From assembly GCA_900074745.1 (NCBI GenBank), contig LT598468.1, positions 682,001-746,000 on the forward strand: a stretch of 64,000 nt of DNA, written 5' to 3'. The stretch's first letter is position 1, and each line of letters starts with the position of its first letter. The notes beneath the pieces are model-generated. The model made no database searches, was not told the origin of the DNA, and saw only the letters and a list, made by a program, of their open reading frames with translations. A program made the position numbers and the translations under genes. The DNA is from Lachancea mirantina. Taxonomy: Eukaryota; Ascomycota; Saccharomycetes; Saccharomycetales; Saccharomycetaceae. Positions 1-10,137 of this stretch are shown in pieces.

Positions 1-149
1 TTGACCCGGTATTTCTCATCAAGCTTATCAACTAATCTCCTGGCTGCAGGACCTAAAAGTCTACCGATCAAAAGAAGTGGTACAAGTACAAGCTTCAAAA
101 GAAGTCTTAAAAGCCTCCAAACAACTTGGCCGGTAACCGAAACCGTCAT
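1..149 (-). CDS. FAT1: FAT1 amino terminus (very long chain acyl-CoA synthetase / fatty acid transporter), cut by the window edge
   Basis: An open frame begins with ATG at 149 on the minus strand and runs off the left edge, giving 49 codons. The predicted start is a hydrophobic, leucine-rich stretch followed by a segment with the pattern LDEKYR, which resembles LDRKYR at the same place in yeast Fat1. In S. cerevisiae the order ATP3, FIG1, FAT1 on one strand is the same as here, and this supports the call strongly. Fat1 activates very long chain fatty acids and helps fatty acid uptake, acting at the ER, lipid droplets and cell periphery. The catalytic AMP-binding domain lies outside the window, so the identification rests on synteny and the short N-terminal match. 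Confidence 0.75.
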   Translation of the reverse strand, partial: MTVSVTGQVVWRLLRLLLKLVLVPLLLIGRLLGPAARRLVDKLDEKYRV

Positions 150-277
150 CTAGAGCTGCTTGATGTAATAAGAGCCTCCCGTCCCATCATTGTGGCGGTT
201 TTTAGTTTGTAAATCTCTCATCTTAACACTTGGCCCATCACGAGATCCGCAAGCGTCAGCGCGCGTTATACGAAACA

Positions 278-1156
278 TTAAACCGAATAAGACGACAGTG
301 AGTTATCGCTTGGATACTTGTGGGAGCATGTGGATCGACTATTGACATCGTCGACCTTACGACTCAGTGATGCTCTGTCTCTGAAATAGATTGCCCAAAT
401 TATGAGGCAGTTTATGCACATAAATGCGAACGAACACCAGGCCATTGAAGATGCTTTCGGGCTCGAATTGGCGTTGATAATTCCCATTGAAGCCCTTGGA
501 ATAAGCTCAGTAGCAGAATGCATTGCGACGTGTGCCCACATGGAACCTAACCCCCAAATGAGGGCCAACAGTGGACTCAAAAGTAGTAAAAATCGGTTAA
601 TGTAGAATTTGGCAGGTAATTTAGGGATTGTAGCGTAGAGTGTGAGTCCAAACATGGCGATAGACATTATGATTGTCGCCATGAGGAGATAAGGATGGTT
701 GGTGTTCACAGAGAGCGTTTGTGCCAAGTCCAGGATGTTGAGAGCCGAGGATTGGGAGTTATCAGTGGAATTTGTAGATTTGAAATTGAACACTTTAACT
801 GCGAGTTGATCGTAAAGGTCGACTGTAGAGATCTTTTTGCGATTAAAGCATACACTAGATTCGGTGCTGTAACTCTTGGGCAAGTTTTGGATGCAGACGC
901 CCAGATATCCGGAAGTGATTTCGACGTTTTGTAGGTTTCGGGTGGAATTTGACGACTCTAGAGAAGAGGTTATCACATTAAATAACGGGGATTCTGGATT
1001 GAATTTGAAGCGGGTCAAATAAGTCGAAGTGTGAGACGTATTGTAAGTGCCCAGCAGGAGAAAAACCAGTAAAAAAATGGTAATGACGTTGAGAATTCCC
1101 ACGATCACTCGGGGCATTTTCTTGACGCAGTAAAACAAGACTGTAAGAGAAAGCAT
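278..1156 (-). CDS. FIG1: Fig1-like claudin-related membrane protein (mating calcium influx)
   Basis: The 292-residue protein is close to S. cerevisiae Fig1 (298 residues). It has a first hydrophobic segment at about 15-36 and three more at about 155-178, 188-212 and 235-257, giving a four-span topology. The long first extracellular loop carries GYLGVC followed later by another Cys, the claudin-like pattern G-x-x-G-x-C-(n)-C known in fungal Fig1. Fig1 is a pheromone-induced regulator of low-affinity calcium influx and cell fusion. It lies between ATP3 and FAT1, as in S. cerevisiae. A second in-frame Met at residue 14 (codon beginning at 1117) could be the true start. The upstream gap holds TGAAAC cores, the half-site of the Ste12 pheromone element, but none is a full TGAAACA. 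Confidence 0.85.
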   Translation of the reverse strand: MLSLTVLFYCVKKMPRVIVGILNVITIFLLVFLLLGTYNTSHTSTYLTRFKFNPESPLFNVITSSLESSNSTRNLQNVEITSGYLGVCIQNLPKSYSTESSVCFNRKKISTVDLYDQLAVKVFNFKSTNSTDNSQSSALNILDLAQTLSVNTNHPYLLMATIIMSIAMFGLTLYATIPKLPAKFYINRFLLLLSPLLALIWGLGSMWAHVAMHSATELIPRASMGIINANSSPKASSMAWCSFAFMCINCLIIWAIYFRDRASLSRKVDDVNSRSTCSHKYPSDNSLSSYSV

Positions 1157-1523
1157 ATCGTTTGCAAAATAATAGAAGGCTAGCTTGATAACTGTAAAAC
1201 TAGAATTCAGACTAGGAGTCTGGTTTGTTTGTTACGGTTAAATACTTTTTTTTCAGTTGTATTGGTCGAAAACTCGGAACAACTATGAAACCCAGATGTT
1301 GTGATACAAACTGACACTTCCCATCTTGTAAAAAGTTTGATTGAGAATATATTGTAATTGGAATAGTATATATATTATTTGCTCATCTATATCGGCTTGC
1401 AGAAGCTTGCGGCAATGTGTACGTTTCAAGCCGACGCACACGCAACGCCCTTGTCTGCCGAAATCTTAAAATGAAGTAATCATGAATCTAGAAAGGACAT
1501 CGTAGCATAAAGTCGCAGAGCGA
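1157..1523. other. FIG1-ATP3 intergenic region (FIG1 promoter)
   Basis: This 367-base gap is the presumed FIG1 promoter and the ATP3 3' end. TGAAACC at 1286-1292 and its reverse-type CGTTTCA at 1422-1428 share the first six bases of the Ste12 pheromone response element, and a TATA-like stretch lies near 1366-1378. No gene is visible in it. Confidence 0.5.
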
Positions 1524-2411
1524 TCAACCCAAGGAAGAGGCACCCGTAATGATATCAACCAATTCGTTGGTGATGACGGCCTGTCTGGTTCTATTGTATA
1601 AGATAGAGTACTTGTTAATCATGTCACCAGCATTCTTGGAAGCATTGTCCATAGCGTTTCTTCTAGCCGAAACCTCGGCAGCATAACCGTCGGCCATAGC
1701 AGCCAAAATCTGGTTAGCCAAGGTGAATTCGAAAAGATCTGTAGGTACTTTGGCATCAGAGTCAATTTCGAATTTGGCGTAAGAGGGAGATTGCGCAATG
1801 GTTTCAGCTGGAAACACGTCTTTGGCTCTGGGTTCAAAAGAAATCGAAGAAATAGGGTCGTTGTAGAGAATACTGATCTTAGAGTAATTGGCGCCACCAT
1901 TTGCCAAAATCTTGTTGGCGATCAAAGCGGATTCTTCAAAAGTAGGAGCCTCTTTCCCGACACCACTGAAAGCGAGTTTGACGTTTTTGCCGTGAGTTCT
2001 TAGCAATTGCGTCTTGACTTTGTCACCGATAGCGACCACATCGGCGTCAGGGGTGGTTTTAAGTTCATTACGCACTGCTTTGGCCAATTGCGAATGAATC
2101 GAACCACACAAACCTTTGTCGGACGTAACAGCAATGATCAAACTCTTTGGAGGGGAGGTCTCACCGGCTTCTAGTTCTTTGGTACCGGCACTCTTGTAGA
2201 ATTCACGCTCAGCTGCAGAATACTCTCTAGCACTGGCCTTAGCACGTTCAGCCTTGGCCAAACGCGTCGACGCGACAATTTTCATAGTCTTGGTGATTTT
2301 CTCAATGTTCTTGATCGATTTCAAACGCATTTCGATCTCTCTAAGCGTCGCGTAGTTTCTCGTCACGGCGACACCATTACGAGCAGTTTGCGCACCCAAC
2401 CTGACAAACAT
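1524..2411 (-). CDS. ATP3: F1Fo ATP synthase gamma subunit (central stalk)
   Basis: The 295-residue product matches mitochondrial ATP synthase gamma along its whole length. The N-terminal helix has the pattern ATLREIEMRLKSIKNIEKITK, and the C-terminal helix ends RTRQAVITNELVDIITGAS, the two coiled-coil strands that form the rotating axle inside the alpha3-beta3 head. A short basic N-terminal stretch of about 20 residues should be the mitochondrial targeting sequence. The start is the first ATG and fits the family length (yeast Atp3 is 311 residues). The upstream region has ACCAAT motifs on the minus strand near 2680, which fits Hap2/3/4/5 control of respiratory genes, though this is inference. 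The neighbour on the 3' side is FIG1, as in S. cerevisiae. Confidence 0.97.
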   Translation of the reverse strand: MFVRLGAQTARNGVAVTRNYATLREIEMRLKSIKNIEKITKTMKIVASTRLAKAERAKASAREYSAAEREFYKSAGTKELEAGETSPPKSLIIAVTSDKGLCGSIHSQLAKAVRNELKTTPDADVVAIGDKVKTQLLRTHGKNVKLAFSGVGKEAPTFEESALIANKILANGGANYSKISILYNDPISSISFEPRAKDVFPAETIAQSPSYAKFEIDSDAKVPTDLFEFTLANQILAAMADGYAAEVSARRNAMDNASKNAGDMINKYSILYNRTRQAVITNELVDIITGASSLG

Positions 2412-3769
2412 TGCTTATATTTGGTCTTTTTTTAATGAAAATCGAAGCCTGGCAAGAAAGTGGTTTTGGTCACAAACGTCCGTCCGTAATATTTGATTCT
2501 ATTGTAAGAATCCACCAATAATGACCTAACTTAGCGGCAGCTTGTCAATTGAACCCTATATGTTGGTTTCTACAATGTCTCCTTTACTGTGAATTGAGAA
2601 AATTTTGCATGTATAATCGTTATGTACGGAGTCAGGTACTAATAAATCCAAAAACATATCAAATACTGGGATATTATTGGTCAGATTCAAAAGGGATCAA
2701 AAAGTAATCAAATCCAGGAGCAAATAACCCGAAAACACATAACGTGAATATCGACGTGTTTCTGATACCTTTGGCCGCGTCTTTGGCATTTTTATTTTTG
2801 TTTTGATTTTCATTCCTTCTCGGCGGATTCGAACCACAGACTCGCAGACTGCTCTTTACGTACAGAGTGACCTTTCTGCAAGGCTGATACCGTCAGTCCA
2901 TCGAGGGTCAGGGAGCGACGGTCGAAATTTGAAAAAAGCGTTTTCCGTATAGGATGTGAAGGCGGACGATGAGCCCGCATATCTTACCTTTACGACGCGA
3001 TTTAAGCCTCTTGATCCTCCTGATAGACGTCTTAGATTCTCCCCTTGCGAAATTGGCGCAATTACGAGTAATTTGGCGAGTTTTATCAAGTTTTTACAAC
3101 TAAATATATCATGACGACCCAAAAGTGCCTCTGAGAGGGGAAATTAGAAGTCTGGGAATTTAATGCCCTATTGTTGTGTTCGAGGCGCGCATTTTCTTTA
3201 ACGCTCGTGTGCAAGGAAGTACGTTTTGCCTTGAACATCGCTTAAAATGGCCTAAACGACCGAGGAAACGCGATCAAAGCCCACCATACACCATCTGCAA
3301 TGTCTTAGCTTCTCATACCCTTTTATCATGAAAGAACCTCCGCTTGATGCTCATTCTGTCACCTTCTTCCTTGTAGCATATTACTACCTTTTTCTTAGTC
3401 AAAAATAACCGCATTTGAACCGGAAACGTCGTGTTTCGACAATCTAATCCTGTTTCACACCCCACCACTTCCAGGTTTCCATCTTTCCAGCCCCTATACT
3501 CCTCTTCCTTCCATTTTCCTCTTTTTTTTTATCTCAGGTCATCGAAGTTTATCATAATTAGAATCAAATTTGCACGTTGATGAAATCAAAGCTTGTTTTC
3601 CTGACAATTACATAACCCGCTTTACAACAAATCTACTTAAGAAAGGAAGGCATATCATTACTGGGAACTGATTTCTCGACTAAGGAAGGCTCTACACTGA
3701 GATACCGTTTGAAAAGCGCGTTCGAAGCATACATTTACCCTCTTTTCCTATTAATAAACCGCCATAACC
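2412..3769. other. ATP3-KCS1 intergenic region with a lone TFIIIC B-box
   Basis: This 1.36-kb gap between divergent genes holds both promoters. An ACCAAT box on the minus strand near 2677-2682 suits ATP3. A perfect Pol III B-box lies at 2825-2835 on the minus strand without a tRNA around it (listed separately). The KCS1-proximal part is pyrimidine-rich near 3500-3530. Open frames here are short and show no resemblance I can name. Confidence 0.5.
2825..2835 (-). promoter_or_regulatory. Isolated B-box (TFIIIC binding consensus)
   Basis: The minus strand reads GGTTCGAATCC, a perfect match to the B-box consensus GGTTCGANNCC. No tRNA can be folded around it: the seven bases after the would-be T-arm have no complement at the right distance upstream, and the T-stem pairs poorly at its base. 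It may be an extra-TFIIIC (ETC) site, the promoter of another Pol III RNA, or a tRNA relic. Confidence 0.45.
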
Positions 3770-6448
3770 ATGTGTCCCCCGGACAAAGTCGATAAGCACG
3801 GCAAGAAAGGCGACACTCATTCAATACATGCTATTGCAACGCATTTGAAAGATCTGAATGTGTTCGACAAGAAAAAATCTCCTTCCGTTATTCATGGGCG
3901 TAAAGCAAGCACTTATCTTCGAATTTTCCAAGGCGATGAGCTTGAAAATGGTCCAGGACATGCAGGTGCAATGGCTATCCCTGGGTCCAATGATCATGAA
4001 ACCGTCTCATGGCGTGAAACTTTTGAAAAACCAGCTATTGATTCAACGACTAGTGCTTTTGGAAGCTTAAGCTCACCTTCAATTCGTGCTAAACCTCCAA
4101 GGCGGCATTCTTCGTCTATTTATGATACTCTATCGCGTAGACGACGCAATTCAAGTCATATCGCGCCACATGCGGTTGGCACGGCTCCTTCGTGTAAGAG
4201 GTCTTTCAAATATGCAAGTAAAAAGAGTTCTTCAAGACGTCCATCGTATTCGAGCTGTGCTGACGAGTTGCCGTTATTGGACGGGAAGCATTCTCGTAAG
4301 GCATCTGGTGGACGAGGTACTACTCAAGATGAATCTCTGTCCAAAGAAGTCTCCCTTGATGAAGAAAATGGGGCTGTAGTTACCGACCAACCGCTTACAC
4401 TCAAACCCATTTCCTCGGCTACTTACTACCCGCATAAGAGTGCTACCGACGATAACAGAGAATCAAGAGAACGTGCAAATTCCTTCACAACTGCTCCAGC
4501 TTTGGAGTCCAAAGCGCAAAAGAATCACGACTCACATCCACCCCCTCTTCTACACCACACGAGTATGCGCAGCAGTAGCATAGGCAAAAGTGATGAAAGT
4601 GATACTGATGCTGGTAGTGCAATCGTGGATCAAGAGTATCCTCTTGCAGTAGAATTGCAACCGTTTACGAACAAAGTGGGAGGACATACTGCTATTTTCA
4701 GATTTTCTGAAAGAGCTGTTTGTAAATCACTGGTAAAAAGGGAAAATCAGTGGTATGAGAACATCGAACAACAACACAAGGAATTATTGAGGTTCATGCC
4801 TCGCTATATCGGTGTTTTAAATGTCAGGCAGCATTTCGATGACAAAGAGCAACCTTTGCAACAAATGGTCCCTGGACAAACGAGGAAGCCCATGAGCAAT
4901 GCTAGTGGATCTCAGAGAAATGAAGAAGAGCTGCAGTTATCTAAAGTACAATCACTCCCCGTCTCTAGTCTAAAACTGGAGCCCAAATATCCCGAGGTAG
5001 TCCTCAACGATAATAAACACATAATCCCCGACTCATTGTGGTATAAATACTCCAAATCTCCCGATTCGGCACCTCCTGATTCTAATTATGCCTCAAATAG
5101 GCCAGGACTCGAAAGAAATGCTACAATGGATTCGGGCTCCACAGTGGTGAATACCAAACTGCAAGAGTTGGTACTGCAGGAGGTATTTGCACCAGCCCGG
5201 CGAAAGATAAGCGAACGGCTCTCCCAGAAGATTATCAAAGAAAATCCTCGCATAGCATCTTTGTCTGCCGAACGTCCAGGAGTTAAGTCCTTGAGAAGAA
5301 ATTCCGAAGAGTCGACATCTAAAGCACCCATTTCATCATCTTTGGCTCTCAACAAGGCAATAAAGAAGGGTATCGTAAACGCTTTAGACTCACACAGTTC
5401 AGTGCTAGATTTAAAGCAATTCCATATGCGAAAGATGGCACAAGAGATGATAGATAACGAAAAAGTCAAATCCAGTATCAGCGATTCTCGAAGGCCCTCA
5501 ACTGAGCAACTCACAGACGATGAATTATTCCCAATGGAACACGACCCAGTACATCAAGCAGAAGAAGGTCGTTCGAATGATTCCGTATCCATCGAGGAGA
5601 ATTCACACACGATAGTTTCCAAGTTTATCCTACTAGAGGATCTTACTCGGAAATTAAATAAACCCTGTGTGCTGGACCTCAAGATGGGTACACGGCAGTA
5701 TGGCGTGGACGCTAAAAAGACTAAGCAACTTTCGCAGCGCGAAAAATGCCTGAAAACTACGTCAAGGAAACTGGGGGTTAGGATATGTGGTCTTAAGGTA
5801 TGGAATAGCTCTTATTATATCACTAGGGACAAGTATTTTGGACGGCGTATTAAAATAGGCTGGCAATTCGCACGTTTATTGGCAAGATTTCTTTACGATG
5901 GTCATCAGACATCGAGCATTTTGAAACAGATTCCACGTCTGATCACACAACTTGATCAATTGTATGCAGAAGTGAGCAAACTCAAGGGTTATCGATTATA
6001 TGGGTCTTCACTGCTTCTGATGTACGATGGGAACAATCCACATAATAAACGCAGCCGTGTTAAGGTAAACTTAATCGATTTTGCGCAATGTATCACAAGC
6101 GCGGACATGGCGTTGAGTTATAATACTTTCAGAGTACCTCCTAAGGCACCTGAAATGGAAGATCGTGGCTTTCTACGTGGAATACGAAGTTTGAAATTCT
6201 ACCTTCAAACCATTTGGAACCATTTGACTAATCACGCACCTATTTACTTTGATAACGATCTATCTGCTTTCCTTGAGAAGGAGATGCAGAATTTTGATAG
6301 ACCATGGGATTGGCTAGATGATTTCGATAAAGAACAGGAAGGCGAGTTCAATGCTACGGACAGTGAGCTGCGCAAAAAATGGAGGAAATATGAATTAATT
6401 TTTGACGTTGAACCTCGTTACATAGACGATGATGAAATGAGTGAATAA
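3770..6448 (+). CDS. KCS1: Inositol hexakisphosphate kinase
   Basis: The C-terminal third is an inositol polyphosphate kinase domain. The signature [14 protein letters not shown] falls at about residues 632-645 (the PxxxDxKxG motif), followed by the SSLLLMYDG segment near 745 and IDFAQ near 770, which supplies the metal-binding Asp. Kcs1 makes the pyrophosphate 5-InsP7 from InsP6, and it influences phosphate sensing, vacuole form and telomere length. The first 550 residues are low-complexity and Ser-rich with many basic patches, as in S. cerevisiae Kcs1 (1050 residues); this copy is shorter, at 892. KCS1 followed by DAD1 on the same strand matches YDR017C-YDR016C. The start is the first ATG after a long upstream gap. 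Confidence 0.95.
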   Translation: MCPPDKVDKHGKKGDTHSIHAIATHLKDLNVFDKKKSPSVIHGRKASTYLRIFQGDELENGPGHAGAMAIPGSNDHETVSWRETFEKPAIDSTTSAFGSLSSPSIRAKPPRRHSSSIYDTLSRRRRNSSHIAPHAVGTAPSCKRSFKYASKKSSSRRPSYSSCADELPLLDGKHSRKASGGRGTTQDESLSKEVSLDEENGAVVTDQPLTLKPISSATYYPHKSATDDNRESRERANSFTTAPALESKAQKNHDSHPPPLLHHTSMRSSSIGKSDESDTDAGSAIVDQEYPLAVELQPFTNKVGGHTAIFRFSERAVCKSLVKRENQWYENIEQQHKELLRFMPRYIGVLNVRQHFDDKEQPLQQMVPGQTRKPMSNASGSQRNEEELQLSKVQSLPVSSLKLEPKYPEVVLNDNKHIIPDSLWYKYSKSPDSAPPDSNYASNRPGLERNATMDSGSTVVNTKLQELVLQEVFAPARRKISERLSQKIIKENPRIASLSAERPGVKSLRRNSEESTSKAPISSSLALNKAIKKGIVNALDSHSSVLDLKQFHMRKMAQEMIDNEKVKSSISDSRRPSTEQLTDDELFPMEHDPVHQAEEGRSNDSVSIEENSHTIVSKFILLEDLTRKLNKPCVLDLKMGTRQYGVDAKKTKQLSQREKCLKTTSRKLGVRICGLKVWNSSYYITRDKYFGRRIKIGWQFARLLARFLYDGHQTSSILKQIPRLITQLDQLYAEVSKLKGYRLYGSSLLLMYDGNNPHNKRSRVKVNLIDFAQCITSADMALSYNTFRVPPKAPEMEDRGFLRGIRSLKFYLQTIWNHLTNHAPIYFDNDLSAFLEKEMQNFDRPWDWLDDFDKEQEGEFNATDSELRKKWRKYELIFDVEPRYIDDDEMSE

Positions 6449-6955
6449 ACTAGGCAAGCACTTGATTTACCCGTCAAAGTACCATCGCTCAGCGTCATGC
6501 AACAAACCCCCAAACATTAAGATTCTGACTATATACTCATAATCAACCGATGCTAATGTGATGATTCTGACCACGGAGAACGGAAAGATCTTCATTTGGT
6601 CAAATTTATCCAAGACTAGATTAATTTTGTAAGAACCACAATAGTGTCACGAAATTACTAAAAAAACCATTTCACAACAGAACTTAAGTCGTTCTACTCA
6701 TTCTTCCAGCTTAGAGAGACCGTCCACATGTTGGAGAAATATAGACAGCCAATGATACTGGTAATTTTTACTTTGCTTCCAAAAAGAGGGTCTGAACCTA
6801 TGTTCGTGATCTCAAAGCTTGCGGTTCTTATATAAAAGCATATATTTCCGGGTAACACTGATGATGAACTACTTCCAGACGTCAACATATAGGTCTCTGT
6901 CTTTGAGAGTGCGTCTCTTATAAGAATTGAAGCGACGGTTTGACATTTATGAGCC
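6449..6955. other. KCS1-DAD1 intergenic region
   Basis: This 507-base stretch carries the KCS1 3' end and the DAD1 promoter. An antisense open frame of 87 codons starts one base inside the DAD1 start codon and runs back through this gap. It has no recognisable similarity and I do not call it a gene. Confidence 0.4.
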
Positions 6956-7246
6956 ATGTCAGAGCCTTTGGATAGAGACAATGAGCTCTCTGGTGAATTG
7001 CAGGAATCGGATCGGTACTTTTTGGAGCAAAGAGATCTTGTTGTACAGGACATTAATCAAACTTTGGACTCTATTTTGAACAACTTGAACGGTTTGAACA
7101 TATCTTTGGAGAATTTCATAGCTGTTGGTAAAGAGTTTGAGAGTGTTTCGGAGTTGTGGAAGACGTTTTATGCTGGATTGAGTGGTACTGATGGTTCGGC
7201 AGCCCCAGCGAAAGATATCGAGGAAACCGGGAGCAATGCGGATTGA
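6956..7246 (+). CDS. DAD1: DASH/Dam1 complex subunit Dad1
   Basis: The 96-residue protein matches Dad1 (94 residues in S. cerevisiae), including the core with YFLEQRDLVVQDI and a second helix NLNGLNISLE. Dad1 is one of ten subunits of the DASH ring that couples kinetochores to spindle microtubules. The protein is predicted to be nearly all helical, with an acidic N-terminus and a short polar tail. The ATG chosen is the first in frame and gives the family length. It lies downstream of KCS1 on the same strand, as in S. cerevisiae, and a tRNA gene follows about 270 bases later. Confidence 0.93.
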   Translation: MSEPLDRDNELSGELQESDRYFLEQRDLVVQDINQTLDSILNNLNGLNISLENFIAVGKEFESVSELWKTFYAGLSGTDGSAAPAKDIEETGSNAD

Positions 7247-7519
7247 GATGCGAGCAGGTGCGACCGATTGAGCAGTTGTAAATAAGTGCGAGCAGCCGCT
7301 TTTTAGGTGAAGGATCATCTAGCGAGGCAGCGTCAAGTATTGCAAAATATGCGTTGAAGTGCTTGTGCTGCAAAATACTAGTACCGTTTTCGGATTCTGT
7401 GGAGAAGCACATCAGCTGAGCAACATGTAGAGCCTAAGTAGCACAGTTAGGTAGAATGAGCTCTTACAGGAACATCGAAAGGTGGTGAAGAGCAACGATC
7501 AGCTTGGTTTCTCATTGTT

Positions 7520-7593
7520 GGTCTCTTGGCCCAGTTGGTTAAGGCACCGTGCTAATAACGCGGGGATCAGCGGTTCGATCCCGCTAGAGACCA
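7520..7593 (+). tRNA. tRNA-Ile (anticodon AAT)
   Basis: The 74 bases fold as a standard cloverleaf. The acceptor strands GGTCTCT and AGAGACC pair fully and A is the discriminator base. The anticodon AAT lies at 7554-7556 in a seven-base loop CTAATAA, and the T-arm contains GGTTCGATCCC, the B-box. There is no intron. A run of six T follows almost at once and should act as the Pol III terminator. No transposon remnant is visible beside it. Confidence 0.97.
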
Positions 7594-7618
7594 TTTTTTG
7601 GCTCGAGGATCGCAACCC

Positions 7619-8446
7619 TCAGTCTTTTTGGAACCGAGCATGTAGATGTGGAATCGCCAAAGCGTGTCGTTTCGACAGCCCTGCCTTGTGTTTTATGCGA
7701 CTGGAATCAACGCAGTAGCAATCCATGTTGGTTTGATTAATCAAGGCCTTCAAAGGTTTGTGTACAAGTTGTTCGTGAGCTAAAGTAAGAACGCTCACAT
7801 GGTTGCTGTTCTCGTTGTCGAGATCTGGTGCCAGTGAGAAGTTTACCCTCTCAGATATATCATTCTCAGGTTGTGTGCATGTTGAGTCAAGGATAGCACT
7901 TGCTGGTACGTCTGGCGCTTCTGGCGCTTCTGGCGCAGCCAAATTCAAATCTGACCTATCTTCTTGGCACTCCATACCCAAAATCAAGTCACCAAAACCC
8001 TCATTTTCGTGCTTAATAGTCACTTGCGCCTGTTCAATTTCTTTCTCCGTACGGTTCTCCACGTCGTCCTGTGAACTTTCAACACTAATTACAGTGGTCA
8101 ACCCCAACCGACTGTTTTCGATTCCCTCAGAGCTCGCTTGTGACAATACCTCGTCTACAAACTGAGGATTTTCGTGGTTCCCTACGCAGAAGCCAACACA
8201 ACTCGTTTTTGACCGTTCTACAAGCAAATTCGAAGCTGTGAAAGAGCCAGTCTCGGTGCAACTTCTTTCCAATTGCCTTCTTAGCCCCAAAGGCACCCAT
8301 TTGTCCTGAATTTCAGGAATTTTCTCTGTAGAAACCGTATTTTGAAAACTCGTCGTCCCCACAGTACGACTGTATCTTCGACAGTCTCGTTTCCCGTCGT
8401 TCGTCTTCTTCAGCAGAAGCTCCTCTGAGCGCGACCTTTGAACCAT
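7619..8446 (-). CDS. HED1: Probable Hed1-like meiotic Rad51 regulator
   Basis: This 275-residue protein is Ser/Glu-rich and mostly low-complexity. Its last 26 residues contain KAGLSKR followed by PHLHARF. That resembles the C-terminal Rad51-binding motif of RAD51AP1-type proteins, with an (L/A)GLSR core and a following LH. A second related segment, VPLGLRRQL, lies near residue 52. In S. cerevisiae HED1 (162 residues) sits between RAD61 and DAD1 in the same relative orientation as here, and it blocks the Rad51-Rad54 interaction in meiosis. The call rests on position plus this short motif, because I cannot align the rest. If it is Hed1, it is much longer than the S. cerevisiae form. Confidence 0.5.
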   Translation of the reverse strand: MVQRSRSEELLLKKTNDGKRDCRRYSRTVGTTSFQNTVSTEKIPEIQDKWVPLGLRRQLERSCTETGSFTASNLLVERSKTSCVGFCVGNHENPQFVDEVLSQASSEGIENSRLGLTTVISVESSQDDVENRTEKEIEQAQVTIKHENEGFGDLILGMECQEDRSDLNLAAPEAPEAPDVPASAILDSTCTQPENDISERVNFSLAPDLDNENSNHVSVLTLAHEQLVHKPLKALINQTNMDCYCVDSSRIKHKAGLSKRHALAIPHLHARFQKD

Positions 8447-10137
8447 CTTGAACTGCTTCTTTTATAGTGTTTGGTAGCTGCAAATAGTGGAAGGCTCAAG
8501 CTTGACTTTTATCTCGGCGGTTAATTTTGATGTTCATCGATTTTCGTTATTAGTGATATTCTGAAGAATTCGATATTTTCGAAGGATTCGCCTCGATGAA
8601 AACCCACTGTTAGCCACACATATACAAGCATGACTGGTGACGATTACTGGCCAAGCACGTTGCTATCATGACACGCCAAGGACTTAAAGGGTTCAAACTG
8701 GATTTGTAGATTGTTAGGTGTTTTTTGGGCGTCTTAAAATAGTGAAAAATGGTGATATTTCAAGTTTTTAGAATGAATTTTGCGTTCTTTTATTCAACTG
8801 TGATCACTGGTGATCTACAAACAATAGCTGGGAGATGTGGACGCGTCAGAGCTTGGAAAGGAAGTTTCGGGTTAGTTACGATTTTTTGCTTTGGTCTATG
8901 TATCAGTCAATTTGCGTTTATAGGTTGGCTATCCGCCTGAGCGTGAAGATACACAAACCTTGCAATTGGTCTCTGTGACTACCAGATACGACTGAGGAAC
9001 CTGCTTGTTTCCGCCAAGCTCGCATACTACACCCCAACACCCAAGCGCGGTATAAGGCTGCTCGGAGGATGTCCATGATTTGCTTGATGATTCAAGAATT
9101 GGCAAAGGTCCGTCTGGTGGTGAATGGTCTGCCAGCATTGCAACTCGCAGAGCTTTCCACGACCGTCCTGTAGCTCGGGAAGAAACTCGCGCAACGGTTT
9201 TGTCGCGGATTTGACCTGGATTTGAGAAAAGCTAGCACAATTGGCGCTTTGTTCAAATATCGTTTTTTCTCATCGTTAATCCCAGATGCTCTCCGCGCCA
9301 GCGCTTTCGATTAGACTCGAGGGCCATTGTTGCTGTTTTCTTTGCATCGCCAGACCACGTCTCGTCTTGACAAGCATCTCATACATCCATCAAGGCATGC
9401 CAGTGCTGACGCCAGTGTAAAATCGCAAGTCGAAGCTAACCGGTTTTTTCATTGATTTTTCACCATGGCCCCTCGCGGCAAACAAAAAATAAGTCATTTG
9501 ATGCCAAAAGGTCTCCCATAAGGCGAGTTTGCTGATCACCTATTTTCTCTTTCCTTTTGCAAGAAGGGGCCCCAGTTTTACTCCATGTCGAGAAAACGAT
9601 CATTGGGCTAATGCCATGTTCTTCGGTACGCGCCCGACGAAATCGTGTGTCATTCTTTGCAAAAGCAGACCATCAAAGATCCCAAATTAATATTCATCCC
9701 ACTTTCTCAAAACCTTTGCCTTTTCTCAGCTCTTGGATTCCCGTGTCAGAACGTTAGCATTGATGGTCTGTGTCAAAAATTTTTGGAAATTCCTATCCTA
9801 CCACTCGAAGCTCTTGGAGGATACACCCTTTGTTAAATTCGATGTTCAAGTATCGCTCCTGCGATTTTTGGTCTAATGTCATGCCACAAGGCCCAGATTT
9901 CACTTACTCAGTCTTAATTAGACGAATTGCCCCAGATGTAACACAGTCTTGGCCCCTAACCATGCCTAGCCATGGATCCATGGCGCATGAGGTGTCAACT
10001 GATCACTCCGGTTGATCTTCATCATAAGTCACGGGCTCTAGTAAACTCGATCTGGTGATATCCAATATTATGAGCCATATGTGAGTAATGACTCTTCATC
10101 TCTTGGTAAACCGTAAAGCCATCATAAAGCATACACA
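8447..10137. other. Long intergenic region before PDX3
   Basis: This 1.69-kb gap between divergent HED1-like and PDX3 genes is one of the longest here. Open frames of 60-80 codons exist (for example 8749-8940 and 9770-10015), but they overlap one another in different frames and have no feature of a known protein. I see no tRNA, clear snoRNA boxes or repeat. It could hold non-coding RNA or a decayed gene, but nothing in it can be named. Confidence 0.4.

Noticed and set aside
2697-2813. 38-codon minus-strand frame after the B-box
   Set aside because: Short, Lys-rich from A-rich DNA, no similarity to small yeast proteins I know.
2800-2900. tRNA gene around the orphan B-box
   Set aside because: Acceptor strands do not pair, the T-stem has a mismatch, and no anticodon arm can be placed.
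6694-6957. Antisense 87-codon frame whose ATG overlaps the DAD1 start
   Set aside because: It has no family resemblance, would require a start overlapping DAD1 head-to-head, and has no room for its own promoter.
8749-10015. Several 60-80 codon frames in the gap before PDX3
   Set aside because: They overlap in different frames, have ordinary composition and no recognisable domain.
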